In this document: one piece after another, positions 21,516-30,792 of the stretch | Numbering within the stretch: the stretch's first letter is position 1 | Layout of the letters: each line of letters starts with the position of its first letter | Translations under genes and position numbers: made by a program | Assembly (NCBI RefSeq): GCF_000737195.2 | Contig: NZ_JALM01000103.1 | Location: 1-44,202, forward strand | From: Sciscionella sediminilitoris | Lineage (GTDB): Bacteria; Actinomycetota; Actinomycetes; Mycobacteriales; Pseudonocardiaceae | DNA length: 44,202 bases | Direction of reading: 5' to 3' | Notes under the pieces: generated by a model | Told to the model about the DNA's origin: nothing | The model's database searches: none | What the model saw: the letters and a program-made list of their open reading frames with translations, nothing else

Positions 21516-22523
21516 ATGAACGCCCCGTTGCGCTTCGGGATCATCGGATGCGCCGATATCGCGCGGCGCAAGATGTTGCCGGCACTCGCCGCCGAACCGT
21601 CCACAGTGGTCACCGCCGTCGCCAGCCGCGAACTCGCCAAGGCGAGGACGCTGACCGGCCGATTCGGCGGCGATCCGGTGCAGGGCTACGACCGCCTGCT
21701 GGACCGTGCCGATGTGGACGCGGTCTACCTCCCGTTGCCCGCCGTGCTGCACGCCGAATGGATCGAGCGGGCGTTGCGGGCAGGCAAGCACGTGCTCGCC
21801 GAAAAACCCCTCACGACGGACGCCGCGCGGACCGAGGAGCTCTACGCGCTGGCGCGAGAACGGCGGCTCGTGCTGTTCGAGAACTTCATGTTCCTGCAGC
21901 ACTCCCAGCACGCCGCGGTCGCCGGACTACTCGCCGACGGGGGGATCGGTGAGTTGCGCGGCTTCGCCGCCACCTTCACCATCCCGCCCAAGCCGTCCGG
22001 CGACATCCGCTATCAGCGCGAGATCGGCGGCGGCGCGCTCGATGATATCGGCGTCTATCCGGTCCGCGCCGCACTCCACTATCTGACCGGGGATGTCGCG
22101 CTCACCGGAGCCGTACTGCGCCAGGATCCGGAGCACGACGTGATCGTCTCCGGCAACATCCAGCTGCACACCCCCACCGGAATCCCGGCACAACTCCAGT
22201 TCGGCATGGAACATGCCTACCGCAGCAGCTACGAACTCATCGGGAGCACGGGCCGGCTGCTGCTGGACCGCGCCTTCACCCCACCGCCCTCGCTGCCGCC
22301 GGTCGTCCGGATTTTCCAGCAGGACCACTACCACGAACTCACGTTGCCCGCCGACGACCAGTTCCGCAAGGTCGCCGCGCTGTTCGCCACCGCCGTCTCG
22401 AGCGGGGCCCCGCTGCTCGAGCACCGCAACGGATCGATCCGGCAGGCGAGGATGATCGAGACCATCAAAGCAGGCGCCGAAGTACGGCGCACCACGGCCG
22501 AGCCGGCCGGAGCACGTTCGTGA
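21516..22523 (+). CDS. NDP-hexose 3-ketoreductase (Gfo/Idh/MocA family)
   Basis: Oxidoreductase of 335 residues. The N-terminal Rossmann motif is FGIIGCADIARR; AEKPL holds the conserved catalytic-region Lys, and GGGALDDIGVYPVRA matches the family's second block. In deoxysugar operons such enzymes reduce the C3 ketone made by the 2,3-dehydratase, giving NDP-4-keto-2,6-dideoxyhexose with C3 equatorial or axial. Its position right after the 2,3-dehydratase supports this role. GAGGAG lies just before the ATG. The stop overlaps the next gene's GTG by four bases. Stereochemistry cannot be predicted from sequence. Confidence 0.9.
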   Translation: MNAPLRFGIIGCADIARRKMLPALAAEPSTVVTAVASRELAKARTLTGRFGGDPVQGYDRLLDRADVDAVYLPLPAVLHAEWIERALRAGKHVLAEKPLTTDAARTEELYALARERRLVLFENFMFLQHSQHAAVAGLLADGGIGELRGFAATFTIPPKPSGDIRYQREIGGGALDDIGVYPVRAALHYLTGDVALTGAVLRQDPEHDVIVSGNIQLHTPTGIPAQLQFGMEHAYRSSYELIGSTGRLLLDRAFTPPPSLPPVVRIFQQDHYHELTLPADDQFRKVAALFATAVSSGAPLLEHRNGSIRQARMIETIKAGAEVRRTTAEPAGARS

Positions 22524-23395
22524 AGGGGATCGTCCTCGCCGGCGGGACCGGCACCCGGCTGCACCCGATCACGCTTCCGGTCTCGAAGCAGCTCCTCCCG
22601 GTCGGGAACAAACCGATGATCTATTACCCGATCTCCGTGCTGATGGTCGCCGGTGTCCAGGACATCCTGTTGATCACCCGGCCGGCCGATGTCCCGATGT
22701 TCCGGACACTGCTCGGGGACGGCACGCACCTCGGCCTGAACATCAGCTACGCCGAACAGCCCCACCCGAGGGGAATCGCGGAGGCGCTGATCATCGGCGC
22801 CGACCACATCGGGCAGGAGCACTGCGCGCTGGTGCTTGGCGACAACATCTTCCACGGCACTCGCTTCGGCCGGCTGCTGCAAAGCGAGACGCGCACGATG
22901 GACGGGTGCACGCTGTTCGGTTACCGGGTGCCGGATCCCGAGCGATACGGGGTCGGCGTCACCGACGAGGACGGCAGGCTGATCGCCATCGAGGAGAAGC
23001 CGTCCAGTCCCCGTTCCGATCTGGCGATCACCGGCCTCTACCTCTACGACAACGAAGCCGTCGACATAGCCAAGAACATCCGCCCCTCGGCACGGGGCGA
23101 GCTGGAGATCACCGACGTCAATCGGATCTACCTGCAACGCGACCGGGCCAAGCTCGTCGATCTCGGCCGCGGCTTCGCCTGGCTGGACACCGGAACGCCG
23201 GAATCGCTGTTGCAGGCCGGACAGTACGTCAGCATGCTGGAGGAACGGCAAGGGGTGCAGATCGCCTGTCTGGAAGAACTGGCGCTGCGGATGGGTTTCA
23301 TCGACGCCGAGTCCTGCCACCGGCTGGGCGAGAGGATGGCGGGTTCCGGATACGGGCGCTACCTGATGAGCATCGCCCGCGAACTCGCGAGCTGA
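22520..23395 (+). CDS. rmlA: glucose-1-phosphate thymidylyltransferase
   Basis: Makes dTDP-glucose from glucose-1-phosphate and dTTP, the first step of the deoxysugar route. At 291 residues it has the standard length. The N-terminal GIVLAGGTGTRLHP nucleotide-binding loop, SKQLLPVGNKPMIYYP, LGDNIFHG, EEKP and AWLDTGTPESLL are all present. Starts with GTG, coupled to the reductase stop. It is the last gene of the sugar operon; a strong hairpin follows. The 4,6-dehydratase (RmlB) needed next is not in the window. Confidence 0.96.
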   Translation: MKGIVLAGGTGTRLHPITLPVSKQLLPVGNKPMIYYPISVLMVAGVQDILLITRPADVPMFRTLLGDGTHLGLNISYAEQPHPRGIAEALIIGADHIGQEHCALVLGDNIFHGTRFGRLLQSETRTMDGCTLFGYRVPDPERYGVGVTDEDGRLIAIEEKPSSPRSDLAITGLYLYDNEAVDIAKNIRPSARGELEITDVNRIYLQRDRAKLVDLGRGFAWLDTGTPESLLQAGQYVSMLEERQGVQIACLEELALRMGFIDAESCHRLGERMAGSGYGRYLMSIARELAS

Positions 23396-23413
23396 GCACG
23401 CCCGGCGCGAGAC

Positions 23414-23439
23414 TGGGGCCCGCCGACCGGCGGGCCCCA
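23414..23439. terminator. strong bidirectional hairpin terminator
   Basis: Perfect inverted repeat with arms TGGGGCCCGCC and GGCGGGCCCCA around a GACC loop. It lies 18 bases after the rmlA stop and just past the convergent exporter operon, so it could end transcription from both sides. No long T-run follows, as is common in high-GC actinomycetes. Confidence 0.8.
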
Positions 23440-23504
23440 TTCCGCTTCCCTCGGCCCGGTGTCTGGGGGACCACCGGTGGCCCGGGAAGACCCATCGGGT
23501 TTCG

Positions 23505-23762
23505 CTATGCGCGGTACGGCCCTTCCTGGCCGGCCGACCGTCCTTTCACGAGCCAGAGAACGACGCCGAGTCCCGGGGCCAGGAGAACCAGCCAGATCCA
23601 GCGCTTGCGGCTCCGCTGGGAAAGCGGTGCGCGCAGAATGCCGCGCAGGACGATCAGGAACAGGGCCACGTGGACGGCCAGCAGGAGTATCCAGAAGGCG
23701 GCGCCGACAACCGCGCCGAAATTGTTGTCCGCGTTGACATAACTGATGCTTTCCAACATCAC
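23505..23762 (-). CDS. small PLDc_N-like membrane protein
   Basis: Protein of 84-85 residues with two hydrophobic helices (about residues 15-42 and 57-75) separated by a basic loop (SQRSRKRW). This layout resembles PLD-nuclease N-terminal (PLDc_N) proteins, which are often found beside ABC exporters and have no nuclease activity. It is the third gene of the exporter operon, 36 bases after the permease. The start is GTG or the adjacent ATG (23759), with AAGGAAG upstream. It may assist export or immunity; that is inference from position. Confidence 0.75.
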   Translation of the reverse strand: MMLESISYVNADNNFGAVVGAAFWILLLAVHVALFLIVLRGILRAPLSQRSRKRWIWLVLLAPGLGVVLWLVKGRSAGQEGPYRA

Positions 23763-23798
23763 GGCCTACTTCCTTGCAGAACTGGAGGGGTTGAGGGA

Positions 23799-24647
23799 TC
23801 AGGAGATATCGCGGCGCATGACGCTGATCGCTCCGCCGCCGAGCGCGAGCACCACGTAGCTGGCCGCCACGACCAAGGCGCCACCCGGCGAGAACACATA
23901 GGGATGATTGCCGCCGCCGAGCTGCGAGGTCAGGTTCGGCAACAGGATCGAGGCGAGCCGGAGATCCCAGGGAGCCGGCAAGAAGTGCGCGAAGATCGGC
24001 ACCACGAGGACCAGCGCGCCGAGGGTGGTCAGCGCCGCGGCCGTGGACCGCATCATCGCGCCGAGCCCCAGCGCCACGAGGCAGCTGACCAGCACCATCA
24101 ACGCCGCGCCGAACACCGTCGGGATTCCGTCCGCCCACCGCGGCCACGGGTTGAACGGCGCCGGACGGTCACCGAAGAGCAACCGCGAATCGACGAAGGA
24201 CAGCACGGAGAACACCAGTCCGCACACCAGGCCCACCAATGCGGCCACCGTGGCTTTGGCGCCCATCAGGGTGCGCCGCTGCGGTACGGCGATCAGCGTT
24301 GGCCCGATCGATTTGGTGGTGAACTCGGTGGTGATGATCATCGCCCCGATCGCGCCGATGAAGAACATCACGAACGGCATGCTCACCACGGTCGGATCGG
24401 ATGCCTCGAAGCCTGCCTTCTTGGCCGGTGAGGACGCGTCGTAGGACTGGACCAGGATGAAGATGATCAGCGCGCCCACCGCCATCACCAGGACACCGGC
24501 GGCCAGGAACGCGTGCGTCGACCGGAGGCCGCGGATCTTCATCAGCTCGCTGCCGACCGCGAGCCGGTACACGCTCGCGCGCGGGGGCGGAGCCGAAACG
24601 GGAATGTCGAAATTCGTGGTCTTCCGATCGTCTTGCAGTGTGCTCAT
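23799..24647 (-). CDS. ABC-2 type transporter permease
   Basis: Integral membrane protein of 282 residues. A cytoplasmic N-terminal stretch of about 45 residues is followed by roughly six hydrophobic segments, the ABC-2 permease layout. Shortly after the first segments is a block with TEFTTKSIGPTLIAVPQRR, matching the coupling region of bacitracin- and lantibiotic-type permeases. The ATG shares one base with the stop of the ATPase gene. It should form a 2+2 exporter with that ATPase, removing the peptide product or a membrane-active intermediate. Substrate is inferred from context only. Confidence 0.88.
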   Translation of the reverse strand: MSTLQDDRKTTNFDIPVSAPPPRASVYRLAVGSELMKIRGLRSTHAFLAAGVLVMAVGALIIFILVQSYDASSPAKKAGFEASDPTVVSMPFVMFFIGAIGAMIITTEFTTKSIGPTLIAVPQRRTLMGAKATVAALVGLVCGLVFSVLSFVDSRLLFGDRPAPFNPWPRWADGIPTVFGAALMVLVSCLVALGLGAMMRSTAAALTTLGALVLVVPIFAHFLPAPWDLRLASILLPNLTSQLGGGNHPYVFSPGGALVVAASYVVLALGGGAISVMRRDIS

Positions 24648-25561
24648 CAGTGCACCGCCTTCTGCACGGCTCGGTATTCGACCGCCTCATCGGTCATTTC
24701 CAGGTAGACGTCCTCGAGCGAGGCGCTGCGCGTCGTCAGCCCGTGGACGGGGATCGACGCGGCCGCGGCCGCGTCGCCGATGGCGGGCGCGTCCACGCCG
24801 ACCACGACGAGATCGCCGTCCTCGGTGCGGGTGACCGTCGCGCCGAGGTGGACCAGGATGGGGGCGAGCTCATCGGCACGGGGAGCGCGAACGAGCACGT
24901 CATATCCGAACTGGCCTTCCATCTCGGCCACCGACATCTCCGCGATCAGCCTGCCCTTGCCGATGACCAGTACCTGGTCCACGGTCACCGCGAGTTCGCT
25001 CATCAGGTGGCTGGAGATCAGCACCGTCCGGCCCTCCGCGGCCAGTCCGCGCAGGGCGGAGCGGATCCACCGGATACCGGCCGCGTCCAGGCCGTTGACC
25101 GGTTCGTCGAGCAGGATCACCTCGGGATCGCCGAGCAGGGCGGCGGCGATCCCGAGCCGCTGGCGCATGCCGAGCGAGAACCCGCCGACCCGCTTCTGCG
25201 CGACGCCTTCCAGGCCGACCTGCTCCAGCACCGTGGTCACCCGGGACCGGTCGATGCCGTTGCTCTTGGCCAGGCAGGCCAGGTGGGCGAAGGCGGTGCG
25301 GCCGGGATGGGCGGCGTCCACATCGAATACCGCACCCACCTCGTGCAGCGGATAACGGATCTGGTCGTACCGGCGATTGCCGATCAACGCCGCACCGGAG
25401 GTCGGACGGTTCAGGCCGACCATGATCTGCAGGGTGGTGGTCTTGCCTGCCCCGTTCGGGCCGAGGAAGCCGGTGACCACACCCGGGTGGACCTCGAACG
25501 ACAGGTGATCCACCGCGAGCGTGGAACCATACCGCTTGGTCAGGTCTCGTACCTCAATCAT
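24647..25561 (-). CDS. ABC transporter ATPase (drug-exporter type)
   Basis: ATPase of 304 residues. Walker A is GPNGAGKTT, the signature is a degenerate FSLGMRQRL, Walker B is VILLDEP and the H-loop is SSHLMSE. About 80 residues after the core form the C-terminal extension usual in this family. It pairs with the permease downstream. I use the ATG that starts MIEVRDL, the standard beginning for the family; an ATG at 25570 is an alternative, and neither has a strong ribosome binding site. The gene diverges from the sensor kinase and shares a control region of about 110 bases with it, so the two-component system probably governs it. Confidence 0.93.
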   Translation of the reverse strand: MIEVRDLTKRYGSTLAVDHLSFEVHPGVVTGFLGPNGAGKTTTLQIMVGLNRPTSGAALIGNRRYDQIRYPLHEVGAVFDVDAAHPGRTAFAHLACLAKSNGIDRSRVTTVLEQVGLEGVAQKRVGGFSLGMRQRLGIAAALLGDPEVILLDEPVNGLDAAGIRWIRSALRGLAAEGRTVLISSHLMSELAVTVDQVLVIGKGRLIAEMSVAEMEGQFGYDVLVRAPRADELAPILVHLGATVTRTEDGDLVVVGVDAPAIGDAAAAASIPVHGLTTRSASLEDVYLEMTDEAVEYRAVQKAVH

Positions 25562-25619
25562 GGAAAACATGATTTCAGCGAAGACCGGTCCGCGCGTCTG
25601 ACTCAGGTCCGGACTTGAT

Positions 25620-25637
25620 GTCATACCCAGGTCATAC
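25620..25637. promoter_or_regulatory. tandem GTCATAC repeats between exporter and sensor kinase
   Basis: Two exact copies of GTCATAC lie 11 bases apart (25620-25626 and 25631-25637), one helical turn, in the short divergent region. This arrangement suits a dimeric NarL-type response regulator such as the one encoded two genes away. Binding is inferred from spacing and position. Confidence 0.5.
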
Positions 25638-25658
25638 GCGCGGCCGGGCACATGGATG

Positions 25659-25664
25659 TAGCGT
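25659..25664 (+). promoter_or_regulatory. possible -10 of a leaderless sensor-kinase transcript
   Basis: TAGCGT ends six bases before the GTG start of the kinase, the spacing expected when transcription begins at the start codon. No good -35 is present, so activation through the upstream tandem repeats is plausible. Confidence 0.35.
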
Positions 25665-25670
25665 TGGCCC

Positions 25671-26864
25671 GTGGCATGGCACAACGGATCCACCGCACGC
25701 GGTCAGCTGATCGACGCCGCGGCCGCCGTCGTGCTGGCCTTCGGCGCCGCCCGCGCCGTCCTCGAACCACCGGGGCCGCCGTTCACCGGCCCGCAGTGGG
25801 TGGCCTGGCTGGCCGGGGCCGCGGTCGGACTGCCGCTGGCGGTACGCCGCCGGTGGCCGCTGCCGGTATTGGGTTTCCTGGTCATCGCGACCACGGCCGC
25901 GACCTCGTTCGGCGCCGTGGGTGCCGGCGTCATCTGGGTGACCTACGTGGCCACCGCGCTGGCGCTGTACACCGCGGCCACCGCGACGGGCACCGTCGTG
26001 GCCACCCTGGCCCTGATCGTCAGCCTGGCCGGACCCGCAAGCACCATTCCCTGGCTCTATCACCGGACCGGGATGAGCCCGGCCGATGCACCGCTGAGCG
26101 AAGTTCCCCTGTGGTGGCAGGTCGAGCTCGGCCTTGTCGTCGCCGAATTGGCCATAGCGTGGGCCATCGGCATGGTGATCCGCTGGCGCAGGGCGATCCG
26201 GGCCGAATTCGCCCGCCGGTTCGCCCACGAGGCGGTCACCGACGAACGCCTGCGCATCGCCCGCGAACTGCACGACATCGTCGGGCACAGCATGAGCCTG
26301 ATCGCGGTGAAGGCGACCGTGGCCAACCACATCGCCGAACAGCGGCCGGTCGAGACCCGCGCGGCCCTGCAGATCATCGAGCACACCAGCCGGACCGCGC
26401 TCACCGAGATCCGGCGGTTGCTCGACGTCCTGCGCGCCGCCGACGATCAGGCCGCCGAATTGGCCCCCGTACACGGCACCGCCGACCTGCCCGAGCTCGC
26501 CGAACGGCTACGCTCCGCCGGGCTGTGGGTCGACCTGAGCCTGACCGGCGTCGAGGACCTGCCCGAGGCGGTCGATCTGACCGTGTACCGGATCGTTCAG
26601 GAATCACTCACCAACGTGATGAAGCATGCCAACGCCCACCGTTGCCGGGTGACGGTGCGCGCCGCGGGAGGCAGCGTGCACGTTGAGGTCGTGGACAGTG
26701 GCCGGGGCCAGCGGTCATCCGGTCATCGATCGGCCGGTCAAGGCCTGATCGGTATGCGCGAGCGGGTGACCATGTACGGCGGAACGCTGACCGCGGGAGC
26801 ACGCCCGGCGGGCGGGTTCGGGGTGGTCGCCGAGATTCCCTACGCCCCCGAGGAGCCCGCATGA
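25671..26864 (+). CDS. sensor histidine kinase (HisKA_3, NarL-system type)
   Basis: Membrane kinase of 397 residues. The N-terminal half holds about five hydrophobic segments with little extracytoplasmic sequence, suggesting it senses a signal within or at the membrane. The dimerisation box RIARELHDIVGHSMS contains the phosphorylated His at residue 201. The ATPase region has YRIVQESLTNVMKHANA and DSGRG followed by GLIGMRERV. GTG start, possibly leaderless. It overlaps the response regulator by four bases. Next to an ABC exporter, the likely job is to detect the peptide product or the membrane stress it causes and switch on export; that is inference from context. Confidence 0.92.
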   Translation: MAWHNGSTARGQLIDAAAAVVLAFGAARAVLEPPGPPFTGPQWVAWLAGAAVGLPLAVRRRWPLPVLGFLVIATTAATSFGAVGAGVIWVTYVATALALYTAATATGTVVATLALIVSLAGPASTIPWLYHRTGMSPADAPLSEVPLWWQVELGLVVAELAIAWAIGMVIRWRRAIRAEFARRFAHEAVTDERLRIARELHDIVGHSMSLIAVKATVANHIAEQRPVETRAALQIIEHTSRTALTEIRRLLDVLRAADDQAAELAPVHGTADLPELAERLRSAGLWVDLSLTGVEDLPEAVDLTVYRIVQESLTNVMKHANAHRCRVTVRAAGGSVHVEVVDSGRGQRSSGHRSAGQGLIGMRERVTMYGGTLTAGARPAGGFGVVAEIPYAPEEPA

Positions 26865-27547
26865 CGGACGCGGCACCGTCCCCGGACATCGCGGTACTGC
26901 TCGCCGACGATCACGACCTGATGCGGGAGAGCTTCCGGGCGCTGCTCGACGCGTCACCGGGTTTCCGCACGGCCGGCGAAGCCGGAACCGGTGCCGAGGC
27001 GATCCGGCTCGCCAGGGAGTACCGGCCCGATGTGGTGCTGATGGACGTCCGGATGCCCGAGATGGACGGGATCGAGGCCACCCGCAGGATCTGTGCGGAT
27101 CCGGACCTGTCCGGGGTACAGGTGCTGATTCTGACGACCTTCGACCTGGACGAGTACGTCTACGCCGCGCTCACCGCCGGGGCGAGCGGGTTCCTGGTCA
27201 AGGATTCCACGGCTACGGAACTGCTCAACGGCATCCGGCTGGTCGCGGCAGGCGAGGCACTGCTGGCGCCCCGGGTCACCCGCCGGCTCATCGCCACGTT
27301 CACCGGGAAAGGCCAACCGGCCGGTTCCCCGCGCGGGCTGGACGAGATCACCGAGCGGGAACAGGAGGTGCTCGTGCTCATCGCCAGCGGACTGTCCAAT
27401 ACGGAGATCGCCCAGGAGCTGAACGTGGCGCTCGGGACCGTGAAAACCCATATCGGCCGCCTGCTGAACAAGCTGGACGCGCGGGACCGGGCGCAGCTGG
27501 TGATCGCCGCCTATGATTCCGGACTGGTCACCCCGCGCTCGCGCTGA
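26861..27547 (+). CDS. NarL/LuxR-family response regulator
   Basis: DNA-binding response regulator of 228 residues. The receiver domain has the acidic pair in LADDHD, the phosphoacceptor Asp62 in VVLMDVRMPEMDG, and the conserved Lys in FLVKDS. The C-terminal LuxR helix-turn-helix starts at LDEITEREQEVLVLIASGLSNTEIA and includes LGTVKTHI. ATG overlaps the kinase stop (ATGA), so both are made together. Probable targets are the divergent exporter promoter with its GTCATAC repeats and possibly the downstream NRPS, 129 bases away. Confidence 0.94.
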   Translation: MTDAAPSPDIAVLLADDHDLMRESFRALLDASPGFRTAGEAGTGAEAIRLAREYRPDVVLMDVRMPEMDGIEATRRICADPDLSGVQVLILTTFDLDEYVYAALTAGASGFLVKDSTATELLNGIRLVAAGEALLAPRVTRRLIATFTGKGQPAGSPRGLDEITEREQEVLVLIASGLSNTEIAQELNVALGTVKTHIGRLLNKLDARDRAQLVIAAYDSGLVTPRSR

Positions 27548-27675
27548 GGCACCCGATCCTCGCTACCGGCCGGAAATGAGTTTAGGCCGGGGCTGAAACA
27601 CGTACGCGACCGGCGATGCGCGCTGTTAGGTTTGCCGGGACTGCCCTGGTGCGGAAACGATGGGGAGAGGCTGAC

Positions 27676-30600
27676 GTGAACCAACAGTCCCGAGTCATCC
27701 AAGACATCCTGCCACTTTCCCCGCTGCAGGAAGGTCTGCTGTTCCACAACCGGCTCACCGAGGAGGCCGGGGGAACCCGGGGCATCGACGTCTACGTCGG
27801 CCAGGTTGTCCTCGAGCTGGCCGAGTCGATCGACATCGCCCGGCTACGGCAGGCCGCCCAGTCCTTGCTTGACCGGCACGACAGCCTGCGTGCCTGCTTC
27901 CGGCCACGCAAATCCGGTGAGCTGGCGCAACTCATCACGCACTCGCCCACCTTGGCATGGCAGGAGGTTTCGGCGTCCCGGGCCGATGCCGAACAGCTGG
28001 TCGACGCCGAGCGGGAACGGGCATTCGACCTCGAGAGACCACCACTGCTGCGGTTCCTGCTGATCCGCGTCGAGAACGGCTGTCGGCTGGCACTCACGTT
28101 CCACCACATCGTGGTCGACGGCTGGTCGCTTCCGGTGCTGGTGCGGGAATTGCTGGCGCTGTACCGGAAAGCCGAACTGCCTTGCCCGCGCCCGTACGGT
28201 GACTACCTGCGCTGGCTGACCGCCCAGGACCGGGATGCCGCGCTGGCCGCCTGGCGCGCGGCGCTCGGCGATGTCGAGACGCCGACACTGGTCGCACCCG
28301 AGGCGTCCGCGCGGCCGGTCTTCCCAGAACAGCTGCATCGCGAACTGTCCGAAGTAGACACTGCGCGGCTCGTGCGGTGGGCGCGCTCGAACGGGTTGAC
28401 CCTCAACACCGTCGTGCAGGGCGTATGGGGCGTGGTGCTGGGCGGTTTCACCGGACGCGCGGACATCCTCACCGGCATCACGGTGTCCGGCAGGCCGCCG
28501 GAGCTCGACGGCGTCGAATCCATGGTCGGCCTGTTCGTCAACACGGTGCCACTGCGAGTCTCGCTGGACCCGCGAGAGCATCTCACCGCACTGCTGAAGC
28601 GGTTGCAGTCTGAGCAGTCCGCGCTGCTGGCCCACCAGCACATCGGACTCGCCGACATCCTGGCCGGGGCCAAACTGTTCGACACACTGTGCGTGTTCCA
28701 GAACTACCCGTCCAGCGAGTCCACTGTGGACAGTGAACCGGTGGTCACGAACATCGCGGCCCGGGGCGGCGACACGACCCACTATCCGCTCACGTTCATC
28801 GTCGGACCGGGCCGCACGCTGCGGTTCCACCTCGACTACCGCCCGGATGTGTTCCACCGCGCGACCATCGAGTCACTCGCCGACCAGGTGCTGCGGCTGC
28901 TCGGCAGCGCCGCCGACGCCGCGGACACACCGGTCGGCCGGATCCAGCTGCTCGGCGAGGAAGAACGCGCGCGGTTACGCCGGCGCAGCGAAGGCCCCGG
29001 CGATGTGGCGGTCCCCGGCGCGACGATCCCGGAGCTGTTCGAAGCACAGGCACGCCGCACACCGGAGAACACCGCCGTCGTCCGCGGTTCCGCGCGGCTG
29101 TCTTACACCGAGCTGGACGAGTCCGCGAATCGGCTGGCCCATCATCTCGTCGACCGCGGCATGGGGCCGGGATCGGTGGTGGCGCTGCTGCTGCCGCGCG
29201 AGCTGGAACTGGTGCCCGCCGTGCTCGGCGTGCTCAAGTCCGGCGCGACGTACCTGCCGATCGACCCGCAGCAGCCGAACGAGCGGCTGCGGTACCTGCT
29301 CGGTGACGCGTCCGCGAACCTGCTGCTGACCGTGCGCTCGCAGGCCGAGCGGTTGCCCGGGGACCTGCCCGCGCAGGTCCTCGTACTGGACGATCCGCGG
29401 CTTCCGCTGGCCGACTGCCCGGCAACCGCGGTCACCGGGACCGCTCCGCTGCTGCCGCAGCACCCCGCCTACATCATCTACACCTCCGGTTCCACGGGCG
29501 CACCGAAGGGTGTCGTCGTGACGCACGAGAACGTCGTGCGGCTGCTGACCGCGACCGAGCGGCACTTCGGGTTCGCCGAAACCGATGTGTGGACGCTGTT
29601 CCACAGCTACGCCTTCGACCTTTCGGTGTGGGAGATGTGGGGTGCGCTGCTCTACGGCGGCAAGCTCGTCGTCGTACCACACTCGGTCAGCCGCGCCCCC
29701 CGGGAATTCCTGGCGCTGCTCGCCGAGGAGCGTGTGACCTTCCTGAACCAGACACCCTCGGCGTTCTATCAGCTGGCCCAGGCCGATGCCGAGCGTCCGG
29801 GCCACGAACTGGCGCTGCGGCACGTGGTGTTCGGCGGGGAGGCACTCGAACCCGCGCGCCTGGCGGACTGGTACTCGCGGCACCCCCATGACGCGCCCCT
29901 GCTGTCGAACATGTACGGCATCACCGAGACGACCGTGCACGTCAGTTATCTGGCGCTGGACAAGGACATCTCGCACAGCATGATCGGCGGGCCCATCGCC
30001 GACCTTTCCGTCTATGTGCTGGACGGCAACCTGCGCTTGGTGCCGCCCGGGGTGACCGGTGAGCTGTATGTCGCGGGTCCCGGCCTGGCGCAGGGTTATC
30101 TGGGGCAGCCCGGCCGCACGGCATCCCGGTTCGTGGCGAACCCGTTCGGCACCGGCCGGTTGTACCGCACCGGCGATCTCGCGCGCCACACCGGCGACGG
30201 GCTGGAATACCTCGGCCGGTCCGACCAGCAGGTGAAGGTACGCGGGTTCCGCATCGAGCTCGGTGAGGTCGAGGCGAAGATCGTCGCGCAGCCCTCGGTC
30301 ACGGACGCGGCGGTGGTACTGCGCGAGATCGCCCCCGGAGACCAGGGCCTGGTGGCCTACCTGGTCGGTGAACCGGTCGAGGTGCCGGTACTGCGCGAAC
30401 AGCTCAAGGCCGTGTTGCCCGATTACATGGTACCGGCCGCGTTCGTGGTGCTGGAGCAGTTTCCGTTGACGGTCAACGGAAAGCTCGACCGCGCAGCCCT
30501 TCCCGCACCGCGGCGTCCGGTTTCCGGCAGTGGTCGTGCGCCGCGCGGCCCGCGCGAGGAGCTCGTGTGCGAACTGTTCGCCGAGGTGCTCGGTGTCGGC

Positions 30601-30768
30601 TCGATCGGGGTGGACGACGACTTCTTCGAACTCGGTGGGCACTCGCTGACCGCGGTGCGGCTCGCCGGGCGGATCCGGTCCGCGCTGGGGGCCGAAGTCT
30701 CGGTTCAGCAGGTCTTCGACAACCCCACCCCCGCCCAGCTGACCGACTGCCTCGAAGCCCCGCGCTGA
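27676..30768 (+). CDS. stand-alone NRPS module, C(DCL)-A-T
   Basis: Single-module NRPS of 1030 residues. The C domain begins [15 protein letters not shown] and carries HHIVVDGWS; this start is typical of DCL domains, which join a D-residue donor to an L-amino acid. The A domain has [11 protein letters not shown] and NGKLD; specificity positions read D-L-W-N-V-G-M-V-H, one change (Leu for Phe) from the Thr-like A3 code. The T domain has FFELGGHSL. No thioesterase or epimerisation domain. The short N-terminus before the C core resembles a communication-mediating acceptor, fitting the tail of the four-module NRPS. GTG start with GGGGAGAGG upstream; the in-frame ATG 20 codons earlier lacks such support. 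It follows the two-component system on the same strand. Acting between the two minus-strand NRPSs is my inference. Confidence 0.93.
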   Translation: MNQQSRVIQDILPLSPLQEGLLFHNRLTEEAGGTRGIDVYVGQVVLELAESIDIARLRQAAQSLLDRHDSLRACFRPRKSGELAQLITHSPTLAWQEVSASRADAEQLVDAERERAFDLERPPLLRFLLIRVENGCRLALTFHHIVVDGWSLPVLVRELLALYRKAELPCPRPYGDYLRWLTAQDRDAALAAWRAALGDVETPTLVAPEASARPVFPEQLHRELSEVDTARLVRWARSNGLTLNTVVQGVWGVVLGGFTGRADILTGITVSGRPPELDGVESMVGLFVNTVPLRVSLDPREHLTALLKRLQSEQSALLAHQHIGLADILAGAKLFDTLCVFQNYPSSESTVDSEPVVTNIAARGGDTTHYPLTFIVGPGRTLRFHLDYRPDVFHRATIESLADQVLRLLGSAADAADTPVGRIQLLGEEERARLRRRSEGPGDVAVPGATIPELFEAQARRTPENTAVVRGSARLSYTELDESANRLAHHLVDRGMGPGSVVALLLPRELELVPAVLGVLKSGATYLPIDPQQPNERLRYLLGDASANLLLTVRSQAERLPGDLPAQVLVLDDPRLPLADCPATAVTGTAPLLPQHPAYIIYTSGSTGAPKGVVVTHENVVRLLTATERHFGFAETDVWTLFHSYAFDLSVWEMWGALLYGGKLVVVPHSVSRAPREFLALLAEERVTFLNQTPSAFYQLAQADAERPGHELALRHVVFGGEALEPARLADWYSRHPHDAPLLSNMYGITETTVHVSYLALDKDISHSMIGGPIADLSVYVLDGNLRLVPPGVTGELYVAGPGLAQGYLGQPGRTASRFVANPFGTGRLYRTGDLARHTGDGLEYLGRSDQQVKVRGFRIELGEVEAKIVAQPSVTDAAVVLREIAPGDQGLVAYLVGEPVEVPVLREQLKAVLPDYMVPAAFVVLEQFPLTVNGKLDRAALPAPRRPVSGSGRAPRGPREELVCELFAEVLGVGSIGVDDDFFELGGHSLTAVRLAGRIRSALGAEVSVQQVFDNPTPAQLTDCLEAPR

Positions 30769-30781
30769 TCCGGTTCCCGGA
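30769..30781. terminator. weak hairpin between convergent genes
   Basis: TCCGG-TTC-CCGGA sits in the 24-base gap between the NRPS stop and the convergent eboF stop. Short stem and no T-run, so only a weak candidate. Confidence 0.25.
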
Positions 30782-30792
30782 CGGTCGAGTGT

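Noticed and set aside
19988-21640. 550-codon minus-strand frame across the sugar genes
   Set aside because: It is antisense to the 2,3-dehydratase; no motif, and no ribosome binding site.
24638-25618. 326-codon plus-strand frame across the ABC ATPase
   Set aside because: The minus strand has full Walker and signature motifs; the plus frame has none.
27565-27589. CCGGCC-N13-GGCCGG after the response regulator as a terminator
   Set aside because: Six-base stem with a 13-base loop and no T-run is expected by chance at this GC content.
28975-30642. 555-codon minus-strand frame inside the stand-alone NRPS
   Set aside because: It mirrors A and T domains that are intact on the plus strand.
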